A stretch of DNA of 64,000 nucleotides from Streptomyces sp. DT2A-34 (GCF_030499515.1 NZ_JASTWJ010000001.1:3514001-3578000); one strand, 5' to 3'; positions 35,493 through 44,173 are shown, counted from the first letter of the stretch. Notes: a model not told the origin generated them from the sequence alone. Translations and numbers: made by a program.

Positions 35493-36449
35493 CTACTCGC
35501 CCTGGGCGAACGTGCGCCGGTACTCGCTCGGGGTGGTGCCGAGGATGCGGTGGAAGTGCAGCCGCAGATTCGTGCCGGTGCCCAGACCGACGTCGGCGGC
35601 GATCTGTTCGACGCTCCGCTCCGAGCGCTCCAGCAGCTCACGGGCCATGTCGATGCGGGCGCGCATGACCCACTGCATCGGCGTGTACCCGGTGTCCTCG
35701 ACGAAGCGCCTCGAGAAGGTGCGCGGCGAGACCGCCGCGTGCCGGGCGAGCACATCGAGGGTGAGCGGCTCGCCGAGCCGGTGCAGGGCCCATTCGCGGG
35801 TGGTGGCGAACCGCTCGCCGAGCGGCTCGGGCAGGCTGCGCGGCACGTACTGTGCCTGACCGCCGCTGCGGTAGGGGGCCGCGACCAGCCGCCGGGCCGC
35901 GTGATTCGACGCGGCCACCCCGAGGTCTCCGCGCAGAACATGCAGGCACAGGTCGATGCCGGAAGCGGCGCCGGCCGACGTCAGCACGCTGCCCTCGTCG
36001 ACGAACAGGACGTTCTCGTCGACTCGGACGAGGGGATGCTTCGCCCTGAGCGCCTGTGAGTAATGCCAGTGCGTCGTGGCGCGCTTGCCGTCGAGCAGAC
36101 CCGTGGCGGCGAGCGCGAAGGCGCCCGTGGAGATGGCGGCGAGCCGCGCGCCCCGATCGTGGGCGGCGAGCAGCGCGTCGACGACGGCCGACGGCGGATC
36201 GTCGCGGTCCGGAGACCGGTAACCGGGGATGAAGACGACATCGGCCCACGCCAGCGCGTCGAGGCCGTGGGCGACGTGGTACGACAGGCCGTCGCCGCCG
36301 GTCACGAGACCGGTCTCCGCACCGCAGACCCGCACCTCGTACGGCATGCTCGCCCGGGTCGTGAACACCTGCGCGGGAATGCCGACATCGAGCGGCTTCG
36401 CACCCTCGAGCACAAGCACGGCAACGCGATGGAGGCGGGTGGAGGGCAC
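35493..36449 (-). CDS. AraC-family regulator with DJ-1/PfpI domain (318 aa)
   Basis: Two domains: residues ~5-175 are a DJ-1/PfpI (glutamine-amidotransferase-like) sensor and ~205-310 a double helix-turn-helix AraC DNA-binding domain (LDVLARHAAVSPRTFSRRF and RSVEQIAADVGLGTGTNLRL). At the nucleophile elbow the usual Cys is Thr (AAISTGAFALA), so the sensor domain is probably non-catalytic. GTG 36449 gives MPSTRLHRVAVLVLEGAKPL, the normal start of this family; upstream codons are unlike it. The likely target is the gap gene immediately downstream. Confidence 0.9.
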   Translation of the reverse strand: MPSTRLHRVAVLVLEGAKPLDVGIPAQVFTTRASMPYEVRVCGAETGLVTGGDGLSYHVAHGLDALAWADVVFIPGYRSPDRDDPPSAVVDALLAAHDRGARLAAISTGAFALAATGLLDGKRATTHWHYSQALRAKHPLVRVDENVLFVDEGSVLTSAGAASGIDLCLHVLRGDLGVAASNHAARRLVAAPYRSGGQAQYVPRSLPEPLGERFATTREWALHRLGEPLTLDVLARHAAVSPRTFSRRFVEDTGYTPMQWVMRARIDMARELLERSERSVEQIAADVGLGTGTNLRLHFHRILGTTPSEYRRTFAQGE

Positions 36450-36468
36450 GGGGAACAGCGTACGAGGG

Positions 36469-37005
36469 CTACGTTGCCGGCCACACGCCGAACCACTGCT
36501 CGGCGCCGTACTCCTCGAACCGCTCCACCTCGGTGAACCCCAGCTTCGCCGCGAGGCGCATCGCGCGGTCGTTGGCGGTCCGGGTGCAGAGCACCACCGG
36601 CTCGCCGGGAAGCGCGTCGGCGAACCAGTCCAGTGCCGCCGCGCACGCCTCGGCGGCGTACCCGCGTCCCCACGCCTGCGGCAGGAACATGTAGCCGAGC
36701 TCGGCCTCCCCGGCATCCGGACGGACGTGCCCCGGACGCTCCGCGTCGCGCCGATCGAGCGTGACCATGCCGATCATCGTTCCGTCGAGATCGATCACGA
36801 AAAGGCCGGGGCGCCGCCCGGGCACCTCAGGCACCGCGTGTTGGAGCTCGTCACGCGGTCGAGGGCCACCGATGTAGGTGCCCACCTCCGGCGATGCGAA
36901 CAGCTCGATGAACGCCGCACGGTCCCGGGCCTCGGACTCGCGGAGCACGAGCCGTTCGGTCCGTATCGGGGCAGGTGGCCAGGCGACAGCTCCGAGCTCA
37001 GTCAT
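36469..37005 (-). CDS. GNAT acetyltransferase, RimJ/RimL-like (178 aa)
   Basis: Acyl-CoA N-acyltransferase. TERLVLRESEARDRAAF begins the fold, the acetyl-CoA loop is LPQAWGRGYAAEACAA near residues 110-125, and NDRAMRLAAKLGFTEVERFE is the C-terminal strand-helix. It most resembles enzymes acetylating protein N-termini or small amines; the substrate is unknown. ATG 37005 is chosen over a TTG three codons earlier. It ends 20 bases before the start of the AraC gene, so the three reverse-strand genes 37005 to 34397 may be one transcript. Confidence 0.88.
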   Translation of the reverse strand: MTELGAVAWPPAPIRTERLVLRESEARDRAAFIELFASPEVGTYIGGPRPRDELQHAVPEVPGRRPGLFVIDLDGTMIGMVTLDRRDAERPGHVRPDAGEAELGYMFLPQAWGRGYAAEACAAALDWFADALPGEPVVLCTRTANDRAMRLAAKLGFTEVERFEEYGAEQWFGVWPAT

Positions 37006-37143
37006 GGCGGGCAACTTATCCCGCGCCGTGAGGTGATTTGAAAGCGTACGCGCGCGTGCTCATGTGATCCGTTCCCGGCTCTTGACCCTGGGCCGCCGCT
37101 GGCCTCATATGAAAACTGGTGGGCGCTCAAGGCGGGAGGGGCG

Positions 37144-37656
37144 GTGGGACGACGGCGTGCGGCCCAGGACGCCCGCCGGGCCCGGGAGTTCGAGGCGTTC
37201 GTCGCGGGCGCGGCAGGGCGGCTGCTGCATGCCGCCACGCTGCTCACCGCGGAGCCGCCGGACGACAACCCGCGCGCGCGGCGCCTGCTGACGCTGTCCC
37301 TCGCGCACACGTACGCCTGCTGGGACCGGCTGCGCGGCGAGGACCCGTACGACCGCGCCCGCCAGTACCTGGCCACCCGCTTCTCCCGAGCCGCCTGGCA
37401 TGAGTACGGCGGTCTGGGCGCCCTCGGCCGCTCCCGCCCGCACCCCGACAGCCCGCTCGCCCGGCTCTCCCCGCAGGAACGCCTGATCCTGGTCCTGCGC
37501 CTGTACGAGGGTGTCGCCGAGGAACAGGCGGCGGCCCTGCTCGGCCTGCCCCGGGAGCGTGTCCACGCGATCTGCGACCGGGCGACGGCGACCCTGCTGC
37601 ATCCGCCGCGGGAGCCGGCACCGGCCGTGCTCGAAGCGAAGGCGGCGTCGCCATGA
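37144..37656 (+). CDS. Degenerate SigE-type ECF sigma factor-like protein (170 aa)
   Basis: Region 4-like C-terminal part (about residues 100-155): LSPQERLILVLRLYEGVAEE then QAAALLGLPRERVHAICDRA, a good match to sigma4 helix-turn-helix. The N-terminal part (FEAFVAGAAGRLLHAATLLT) resembles the start of SigE-family region 2, but the acidic, aromatic stretch that contacts the -10 (EDLVQE..) is not recognisable. It may be a sigma factor that has diverged or a regulator built from one. GTG 37144 has GGGAGGGG just upstream. The stop overlaps the next ATG by 4 bases. Confidence 0.65.
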   Translation: MGRRRAAQDARRAREFEAFVAGAAGRLLHAATLLTAEPPDDNPRARRLLTLSLAHTYACWDRLRGEDPYDRARQYLATRFSRAAWHEYGGLGALGRSRPHPDSPLARLSPQERLILVLRLYEGVAEEQAAALLGLPRERVHAICDRATATLLHPPREPAPAVLEAKAASP

Positions 37657-37901
37657 ATCGCACCGAACGTGAGGCGGCGGCACGGCGGATCATGGAGCGC
37701 ACGCCGCCGCCGGTGCCGCCGGAGCTGTACCCGGAGGCCGTGCGGCGCGGTGGCCGCATGCTGCGCCGCAGGACGGCCGCAGTACGCCTGATGTGGCTGC
37801 TGCTGTTCGCCGCGGCGGTGGCGTTCGTGGTGTGGGCGCTGATGGCCCGCCCGTGGGTGGAGCCGCCGTCGGAGACGACCCCACCGCTGACGGGCTGGTG
37901 A
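37653..37901 (+). CDS. Small membrane protein coupled to the sigma-like gene (82 aa)
   Basis: One membrane helix at about residues 46-66 (LMWLLLFAAAVAFVVWALMA) after a basic, Pro-rich cytoplasmic segment, and a short Pro/Thr-rich outside tail. The ATG overlaps the upstream stop (ATGA). Its position after an ECF-like gene and its topology suggest an anti-sigma-like partner, but no zinc-binding HxxxCxxC motif is present. Confidence 0.65.
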   Translation: MNRTEREAAARRIMERTPPPVPPELYPEAVRRGGRMLRRRTAAVRLMWLLLFAAAVAFVVWALMARPWVEPPSETTPPLTGW

Positions 37902-37922
37902 GCCCTTCCTGCAGGCCCCCGC

Positions 37923-39077
37923 CTAGCCGAGCGCCTGCTGGAGGTCTTCCAGGAGATCGTCGACGTTCTCGATGCCCACGGAGAGGCGGACGAGGTCGGC
38001 CGGTACCTCCAGGGCCGAGCCGGCCGCGGAGGCGTGCGTCATGCGTCCCGGGTGCTCGATGAGGGACTCCACACCGCCCAGGGACTCGCCGAGCGTGAAC
38101 ACCTTGGCCCGGTTGCAGACCTCGACGGCCGCCTCCTCACCGCCGGCGACCTGGAAGGAGACCATGCCACCGAACGCCCGCATCTGCTTGGCGGCGACCT
38201 CGTGACCGGGGTGCTCGGGCAGCCCCGGGTACAGAACGCGCGTCACGCGCGCGTGCCGGCTGAGCATGTCGGCGATCTTGGTGGCGTTCTCGCTGTGCCG
38301 GTCCATGCGCACCGACAGCGTCTTGGTGCCCCGCAGCACCAGCCAGGAGTCGAAGGGCCCGGCGACCGCGCCCATCGCGTTCTGGTGGAAGGCCAGTTCG
38401 TCGCCCAGGTCCGAGTCGCTGACGATCAGCGCGCCCCCGACGACGTCCGAGTGGCCGCCCATGTACTTGGTCAGGGAGTGCACCACGACATCCGCGCCCA
38501 ACGACAGCGGCTGCTGCAGATACGGCGTGGCGAAGGTGTTGTCGACGACGAGCCTCGCGCCCGCGTCGCGGGCGATCTGGGCGACGGCGGCGATGTCGGT
38601 GATGCCGAGCAGCGGGTTGGAGGGTGTCTCCACCCACACGACCTTGGTCTTCGGGGTGATGGCGGCCCGTACGGCGGACGGGTCGCTGGTGTCGGCGACC
38701 GACCACTCCACGCCCCACCGGGCGACGACCTTCGCGAAGAGGCGGAACGTGCCGCCGTACGCGTCGTTGGGGATGACCACGTGGTCGCCGGGGCTGAGCA
38801 GCGTACGCAACAGGCAGTCCTCGGCCGCCAGTCCGGAAGCGAACGCGAGCCCCCGGCGCCCGCCCTCCAAGGCGGCGAGGTTCTCCTCCAGGGCCGTCCT
38901 GGTCGGGTTGGCGCTACGGCTGTACTCGTAGCCGCCACGCAGGCCGCCCACGCCGTCCTGCTTGTAGGTCGAGACCTGGTAGATCGGCGGGACGACGGCG
39001 CCGGTCAGGGGATCGGCGGTGTTGCCCGCGTGGATCGCCAGGGTCTCGAAGTGCTGACTGATGTGCCTGTCACTCAT
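37923..39077 (-). CDS. metB: Cystathionine gamma-synthase (384 aa)
   Basis: PLP enzyme of transsulfuration. It joins an activated homoserine with cysteine to give cystathionine. Family marks are YEYSRSANPTRTALEENLAALE (PLP phosphate and substrate), VDNTFATPYLQQPLSLGAD and the PLP lysine in HSLTKYMGGHSDVVGG. The C-terminal SLGGVESLIEHPGRMTHAS is typical. Cystathionine gamma-lyase of the same family is hard to separate by sequence; annotation as synthase follows streptomycete precedent. ATG 39077 is chosen over the GTG two codons earlier. It is convergent with the sigma-like pair. Confidence 0.92.
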   Translation of the reverse strand: MSDRHISQHFETLAIHAGNTADPLTGAVVPPIYQVSTYKQDGVGGLRGGYEYSRSANPTRTALEENLAALEGGRRGLAFASGLAAEDCLLRTLLSPGDHVVIPNDAYGGTFRLFAKVVARWGVEWSVADTSDPSAVRAAITPKTKVVWVETPSNPLLGITDIAAVAQIARDAGARLVVDNTFATPYLQQPLSLGADVVVHSLTKYMGGHSDVVGGALIVSDSDLGDELAFHQNAMGAVAGPFDSWLVLRGTKTLSVRMDRHSENATKIADMLSRHARVTRVLYPGLPEHPGHEVAAKQMRAFGGMVSFQVAGGEEAAVEVCNRAKVFTLGESLGGVESLIEHPGRMTHASAAGSALEVPADLVRLSVGIENVDDLLEDLQQALG

Positions 39078-39172
39078 GGGCACCGAGCGTAATGCGCGAA
39101 CGGGGCGGATGCCGGACGGCGTGGTTTCCGGGCAGACACCCAGGACCGGAAACCGACACCGACTGCCGGGTG

Positions 39173-39371
39173 CCCGGCGTCGAGACTGGGCGGGGGTGGG
39201 TCGCGAAACCCGGCGCGGGGTGACTCCGTCGGCCGGGCCGAGTCAGGGGCACAGCCCGCTTACTGGGGCACCCGGCGTCCGGGCTGGGCGCGGGCAGGTC
39301 GCGCGGCCCGGCGCTGACGGGGCGCCGCCCCTCTGTGGGTCGGGAGCCGCCCCAGCGGCACGACTGCCCAC
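39173..39371. repeat. Two copies of a conserved intergenic element
   Basis: A segment at about 39173-39225 and another at 39271-39371 share CCCGGCGT..CTGGGCG..GGTCGCG..CCGGCGC. The reverse complement of the second matches 57621-57720 over about 90 bases, including the block GGGCAGTCGTGCCGCTGGGG. It directly abuts a minisatellite, as at 57 kb. Confidence 0.7.
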
Positions 39372-39995
39372 GGATTGGGCGGGACGGCCCGCGGCTGGGG
39401 CGGGACGGCCCGCGGCTGGGGCGTGGGACGGGCCTCCGGCCAGGGCGGGACGGCCTCCGGCTGAGGCGTGGGACGGGCCTCCGGCTAGGACGGAACGACC
39501 CGCGGCTAGGAGGGGACGGCCCGCGGCTAAGGCGCGCGACGGCCCCCCGGCCAGGGCGGGACGGCCTCCGGCTGAGGCGTGGGACGGGCCTCCGGCTAGG
39601 ACGGAACGACCCGCGGCTAGGAGGGGACGGCCCGCGGCTAAGGCGCGCGACGGCCCCCCGGCCAGGGCGGGACGGCCTCCGGCTGAGGCGTGGGACGGGC
39701 CTCCGGCTAGGACGGGACAGCCCGCGGCTAGGAGGGGACGGCCCGCGGCTAAGGCGCGCGACGGCCCCCCGGCCAGGCCGGGACGGCCTCCGGCTGAGGC
39801 GTGGGACGGGCCTCCGGCTAGGACGGAACAGCCCGCGGCTAGGAGGGGACGGCCCGCAGCTAAGGCGCGCGACGGCCCCCCGGCCGGGGCGGGACGGCCC
39901 GCGGCTGGGGCGCGCGACGGCCCCCCGGCCGGGGCGGGACGGCTCCCGGCTGCGGCGCGCGACGGCCCCCCGGCCAGGGCGGGACGGCCCGCACC
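39370..39995. repeat. Minisatellite with 111-bp higher-order repeat
   Basis: Built from ~21-bp units such as GGGACGGCCCGCGGCTGGGG plus C. A 111-bp super-repeat recurs almost exactly at 39451, 39562, 39673 and 39784. Frames are open on both strands only because 111 and 21 are multiples of three and the DNA is very GC-rich; no ribosome site or conserved protein supports coding. With flanks, the region from 39078 to 40250 holds no credible gene. Confidence 0.85.
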
Positions 39996-40015
39996 CGCGT
40001 ACGGCGGCAAGGGGA

Positions 40016-40114
40016 CGTGCCGGGGGGGTGTCCGCCCGCAGAGTCGGGCGTCAAGACACGGCACCTCTAGCCCAACGCCCACCGCCCGACCGAGGACGGA
40101 CACCCCCCGGCACG
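40016..40114. repeat. Long-spaced inverted repeat
   Basis: CGTGCCGGGGGGGTGTCCG (40016-40034) is the inverse of CGGACACCCCCCGGCACG (40097-40114), one G shorter, with about 62 bases between. It closes the right side of the minisatellite region. Confidence 0.6.
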
Positions 40115-40250
40115 GCCCCGACCCACCCACCGAACCGCAGGCGCTACCCGCACCCCCACCCGACAGCAACAGGCCGCCGCAGGCACCCCCGCCCAACCGC
40201 CGGAGGCAACACGTTGGCCAATTGTCAGTGGCGTCTGGAACGCTGGAGGC

Positions 40251-41369
40251 ATGGAGATTCTCTGGGTCCTGATCGCGCTCGTCATGATCGGCTTTGTGCT
40301 GGTGCCGTTCATGAGGCGCCGCCGGGGCATGATCGAGCAGGTCCCGCCGGGCCACCCCGACGCCGCGGACCCGGCGAACTACGGCTTCGTACGGCAGGAG
40401 GAGCTGGACGTCCGCATGCCCGGCCCCGACCAGGACCTGCTGGACGTCCTGGACCTGGTGCAGCGCACCCAGGACTACCGCGCGGCCGCGCAGCTGCTGG
40501 CCGGCACGGAGGCGGAGGGCGAGGTCCGCTGGCAGCGGGTGCAGGCCTTCGCCGGCGCCGCGTCCCTGGAGCTCCAGCAGCGTCCGGGCGGGGTCAGCGA
40601 GTCGCCGGGCGGCCAGTGGCTGCGGGTGTGGCGGGCCGAGCAGCCCAAGGACGCGGGCGGGGCGGCCGTACACGCGGAGTTCCTGGTGCAGCAGGCGTGG
40701 CGCACGGCGACGCCGGGCACGGACGAGTTCCGGATCATCATGGAGGAGGCGAAGTCGGCATGCGGCGACGCGGCGCTGCTCGCCCCCGGTGACCCGATCC
40801 CGTACATCATCGAGCTGTCGGTCGCGCGCGGACTCGCCTACTCCCAGCCGGAGTTCGAGCAGCTCTGGCTGAAGATCCTGGACCGCGCCCCGGCCCACAT
40901 GGGCGCGCACCTGGCCGCCCTGCACTACTGGTGCGAGAAGTGGCACGGCTCGCGCAAGCTGGCGTACGACTTCGCGGAGGCGGCCGCGGCCCGCGCCCCC
41001 CAGGGCTCCCTCCTCGCCGCCATGCCGCTCTTCGCGGTCTTCGAGCATCTGCCCGAGGTGAACCTGGTCAGCGGCTTCTACCAGAGCGAGGTCGTGACGA
41101 AGGCGATCCACGGCGCGCTGTACACGGTGCACGCGGCCCGCCCCGACGACCCGATGCTGGCGCACGTACGCCATCTGCTGGTCTTCTTCCTGGTCCGCGG
41201 CGAACGCTGGGCGGAGGCGATGAACGAGCTGATAGCGGTCGACGGCCACGTGGGCGCGCTCCCCTGGACCCTCTCCCCCGACCCCGCCGCGGAGTTCGCG
41301 GTCTACCGCGCGCTCGCGGTGGCGGGCTACGAGGCGAACGGCGGCAGCCCGGCGACACTGCCGCACTGA
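40251..41369 (+). CDS. Membrane-anchored helical protein of unknown function (372 aa)
   Basis: One N-terminal membrane helix (residues 2-20, ILWVLIALVMIGFVLVPFM) followed by RRRR, placing the ~340-residue rest in the cytoplasm. That part is helical and could form TPR-like pairs: segments with repeated Ala/Leu and aromatic pattern include YRAAAQLLAGTEAEG, AHMGAHLAALHYWCEKWHG and GERWAEAMNELIAVDGH. I recognise it only as a conserved streptomycete protein. GGAGG 5 bases before ATG fixes the start. It stands alone between the minisatellite and msrA. Confidence 0.8.
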   Translation: MEILWVLIALVMIGFVLVPFMRRRRGMIEQVPPGHPDAADPANYGFVRQEELDVRMPGPDQDLLDVLDLVQRTQDYRAAAQLLAGTEAEGEVRWQRVQAFAGAASLELQQRPGGVSESPGGQWLRVWRAEQPKDAGGAAVHAEFLVQQAWRTATPGTDEFRIIMEEAKSACGDAALLAPGDPIPYIIELSVARGLAYSQPEFEQLWLKILDRAPAHMGAHLAALHYWCEKWHGSRKLAYDFAEAAAARAPQGSLLAAMPLFAVFEHLPEVNLVSGFYQSEVVTKAIHGALYTVHAARPDDPMLAHVRHLLVFFLVRGERWAEAMNELIAVDGHVGALPWTLSPDPAAEFAVYRALAVAGYEANGGSPATLPH

Positions 41370-41771
41370 GCGCACACGGGTCGTGCGGCGGGCCCGACAT
41401 CGCCGTGCTGACCCGCGCGCGGCGGGCGGGTTCGGGTCGGGCGCGGCAGGCTTGCGCCACCTGCCCGCCTACCTCAGCCGGTATTACGGCCGGGCCTGGT
41501 GTTCGGATCGAGGGCGAACTTGTAGCCCTGCACCACACAGCCGGGCCGCGGCCGGAACTTCCCGCTCACTCGGCAGCCTCACTCCCCGCTTCGAAGATTC
41601 CCCACCGCACCGAATGACAGCGTGCGGCTGCCGGCTGAGGGCGTGGCCTCCGGCTGACTGGGCAGGCCTGAGTCTGTCCGGCTGGAATTCGGGGCGGCAG
41701 GAAATCGTTGAGACAGTGCCGCCCGGGAGAGATCCCCGGAGAGATGGCGAGAGGACGAAGGAGACCCCGAC
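41370..41771. other. Gene-free leader region of msrA
   Basis: 402 bases with no credible gene. Near 41630-41670 there is CCGGCTGAGGGCGTGGCCTC CGGCTGA-type sequence resembling single degenerate units of the 39 kb minisatellite. The msrA promoter lies at 41684-41709. Confidence 0.5.
41684..41709 (+). promoter_or_regulatory. Sigma-R-type promoter of msrA
   Basis: Exact GGAAT (41684-41688), 18 bases, GTT (41707-41709), about 60 bases before the msrA ATG. msrA is reported as part of the S. coelicolor sigma-R response. Confidence 0.7.
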
Positions 41772-42437
41772 ATGTTGTTCGGCCGTACGCCCACCCTGCC
41801 CACCCCCGAGCAGGCGCTGCAGGGGCGCCCCGAGCCGGCCTTCACGGTCCCCGCCCGTCACACGGTCCTCGGCAACCCGCTGCTCGGCCCCTACCCCGAG
41901 GGTCTTGAGATCGCCGACTTCGGTCTGGGGTGCTTCTGGGGCGCCGAGCGCAAGTTCTGGCAGCTTCCGGCGGGCGTGTGGACGACTCTGGTCGGCTATC
42001 AGGGCGGCCACACCGAGAACCCCACCTACGAAGAGGTCTGCTCGGGTCTGACCGGCCACACCGAGGTCGTACGCGTGGTCTTCGACCCGAGCGTGATCTC
42101 GTACGAACGCCTCCTGAAGACCTTCTGGGAGTCCCACGACCCCACCCAGGGCTTCCGCCAGGGCAACGACGTCGGCACCCAGTACCGCTCCGCGATCTAC
42201 CCGCACACCCCGGAACAGTCGAAGACGGCCGAGGCCTCCCGCGAGTCGTACCAGAAGGTCCTGACGGGCTCCGGCTACGGCACGATCACGACGGAGATCC
42301 TTCCGGCGGAGGGTCGGACGTTCTATCCGGCGGAGGGGTATCACCAGCAGTACTTGGACAAGAACCCGGCGGGCTACTGCGGGATCGGCGGGACCGGCGT
42401 GTCCTGCCCGATCGGCGTTGCCCCCGCAGAGAGCTGA
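41772..42437 (+). CDS. msrA: Peptide-methionine (S)-S-oxide reductase MsrA (221 aa)
   Basis: Repairs methionine S-sulfoxide in proteins using thioredoxin. The nucleophile is C54 in GCFWGAE; C203 and C212 in the Gly-rich tail ([12 protein letters not shown]) are the recycling cysteines. [19 protein letters not shown] and YRSAIYPHT are standard. A ~40-residue N-terminal extension is typical of the longer actinobacterial form. GGAG lies 9 bases before the ATG. The sigma-R promoter upstream predicts induction by thiol oxidation. Confidence 0.96.
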   Translation: MLFGRTPTLPTPEQALQGRPEPAFTVPARHTVLGNPLLGPYPEGLEIADFGLGCFWGAERKFWQLPAGVWTTLVGYQGGHTENPTYEEVCSGLTGHTEVVRVVFDPSVISYERLLKTFWESHDPTQGFRQGNDVGTQYRSAIYPHTPEQSKTAEASRESYQKVLTGSGYGTITTEILPAEGRTFYPAEGYHQQYLDKNPAGYCGIGGTGVSCPIGVAPAES

Positions 42438-42445
42438 GCACTGCG

Positions 42446-42474
42446 ACACAACCGGACACAACCGGACACAGCCG
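42446..42474. repeat. 10-bp tandem repeat
   Basis: ACACAACCGG occurs twice in tandem, followed by ACACAGCCG, just after the msrA stop. Confidence 0.7.
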
Positions 42475-42556
42475 CGCACCGCCTCCGCGGCAGCCTGAAT
42501 CAGGAGGAACGCGACGCCGCCCTGATGATGCGCGACTGGCCAGGACGGCTCGATCG

Positions 42557-44173
42557 TCAGTACTCGTTGCGGCGGCGCAGCCTGAAGGGGCGGCCGTCCG
42601 GGTCGACGAGAAGGCGATGCAGAGGCGGGCAGAGTGCCTTGGCCGTGCGCGAAAGGCCGGGCGGGCGATAGGCGCGTAGGCGCCCGGGTGGCCTGGGGCC
42701 GCGGCGGCCGTTGTCGTGCCAGGAGTCCAGTGCGGCAGCGCTCGCCTCGAAGGCGTCGAAGGCGCTCAGGGGATCGCAGAGCGGGTCGGGCGCGTACGGG
42801 GTCCGGGGTGCTTCCAGGTCCAGGTGCTCGCGCGCGAGTTCCAGGCGCAGATTCCTGGCGAAGGTGCGCGCGCCGTCTCCGAGACCGCCGGGGTCGCGCG
42901 GCTCGCGTGGGTCCGTGCTCTCGTCGAGGAGGGCACAGGTGAGTTCGGAGTCGTGGGTCCAGGAGCGGAGGTTGATGTTGTCGGATCCGACCGAGGCCCA
43001 CACGTCGTCGATCACGCACGCCTTGGCGTGCACGTACACCGGTGTCCCGGCGTGGTTCTCCAGCCCGTACACCGCGACGCGCCCACCACCGGCGCGGCGC
43101 AGCCTGTCCAGGGCTGTGATCCGGCCGATCAGATTCATCGGCAGTGTGAGTCGGCCGTCCTGCTCGGGAACGGTGGGGATGACCGCGATCAGGCGCAGGC
43201 CGGAGTTGGCGATCAGCGCCTCGGCGAAGCATTCCACCACGTGCGGCGACCACAGGTACTGGTCCTCCAGGTAGATCAGTGCGCGGGCCCGGCGCAGCGC
43301 CTTGCGGTAGCCGCGGGCGATACTGCGCTCGCCGTCGGGGGCGAAGTCGTAGCCGCGCAGCAGCCGGTTGGGATAGGTGCGCAGGACCTGGAGGGTGTGT
43401 GTACCGCAGGGCGAGGGGTCGGGTGACTGCGGCGGCAGTGGGTCCGCATGTGTGTCCTCGGCGTGAGCGAGCTCCCGCAGGCGCACGAGCGGGCTGCGAC
43501 TGAGCGGCGCCGGGTCGTCCCAGCGTTCGCGGAAGCCTGCCTCGATGTCACCGACGGCCGGTCCGCGTATCGCGAGCTGGATGTCGTGCCACGGTGGGTG
43601 CGGTCCGTACGCGGCGGCGATGGGCAGTGACTGCGGGTCGCCAAGGTGAGTCGCGTCGTCGTGGCGGTTGTGGCACAGGTCGATGCCGCCGACGAACGCG
43701 ATGTCGAGCTCGGGGCGGTCGCAGTGCCGGAGCACGACGCTCTTCTGGTGGTGCGAACCGCCGGGGCGCACCCTCATATCGAGCAGGCACTCGCCGCCCG
43801 CCGCTTCGATCTCCTCACCGAGGTGGCGGTTCTCGGCCTCACTGAACTGGAATCGGTCCAGGTGGGAGCGCCAGACCAGCCCTTTGACGATCACACCCCG
43901 CTCGGCCGCCTCGCACAGGACGGTGCCGATTTCGCTGCCGGGCCCATCGAGGCGCTCGTCGGGGTCTCCCCGCCAGTCGGTGAACAGGAGCAGGTCTCCG
44001 GCGCGCTGCGCTCGGATCGCGCGGAGGAGTTCCGGGAAGTACGTCGCGCCGTGGATGAGGGGCCGCACCAGGTTTCCGTACGACCACGCGGCTCGATCCG
44101 ATCGGCGGCTGTCCAGACGCGTGGCGCTGTTGCCGCGTTCGCCCGAGGCCAGCAGCCAATCGGTGAGTTCCAC
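42557..44173 (-). CDS. Phospholipase D-like protein (538 aa)
   Basis: PLD-superfamily phosphodiesterase with two catalytic motifs. The second is canonical: VHAKACVIDD followed by SVGSDNIN. The first reads HHQKSVVL, then an insertion RHCDRPELD before IAFVGGIDL, so the HKD Asp is displaced. YLEDQYLWSP matches eukaryotic-like PLDs. No signal peptide is evident, so it may act in the cytoplasm on membrane lipids. GTG 44173 is chosen because GGAGGG lies 8 bases upstream; the frame is open another 63 codons through AT-rich DNA. It is divergent from a PAP2 gene, with which it may remodel phospholipids. Confidence 0.85.
   Translation of the reverse strand: MELTDWLLASGERGNSATRLDSRRSDRAAWSYGNLVRPLIHGATYFPELLRAIRAQRAGDLLLFTDWRGDPDERLDGPGSEIGTVLCEAAERGVIVKGLVWRSHLDRFQFSEAENRHLGEEIEAAGGECLLDMRVRPGGSHHQKSVVLRHCDRPELDIAFVGGIDLCHNRHDDATHLGDPQSLPIAAAYGPHPPWHDIQLAIRGPAVGDIEAGFRERWDDPAPLSRSPLVRLRELAHAEDTHADPLPPQSPDPSPCGTHTLQVLRTYPNRLLRGYDFAPDGERSIARGYRKALRRARALIYLEDQYLWSPHVVECFAEALIANSGLRLIAVIPTVPEQDGRLTLPMNLIGRITALDRLRRAGGGRVAVYGLENHAGTPVYVHAKACVIDDVWASVGSDNINLRSWTHDSELTCALLDESTDPREPRDPGGLGDGARTFARNLRLELAREHLDLEAPRTPYAPDPLCDPLSAFDAFEASAAALDSWHDNGRRGPRPPGRLRAYRPPGLSRTAKALCPPLHRLLVDPDGRPFRLRRRNEY

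Noticed and set aside
39061..40792. Long forward frames of Ala/Arg/Pro-rich repeat proteins across the 39-40 kb minisatellite
   Set aside because: Openness follows from 111-bp periodicity and GC richness; other frames on both strands are equally open, there is no ribosome site, and one frame overlaps the well-supported gene at 40251 in another phase.
39243..41375. 710-codon reverse frame covering the minisatellite and the 40251 gene
   Set aside because: It is antisense to a gene with a good ribosome site and membrane helix, and its repeat peptide is the complement of the minisatellite.
42475..42556. Peptide-like segment LNQEERDAALMMRDW after msrA as a gene fragment
   Set aside because: Only about 15 residues look protein-like, there is no start or homologue I can name, and the frame runs into the antisense of the PLD-like gene.
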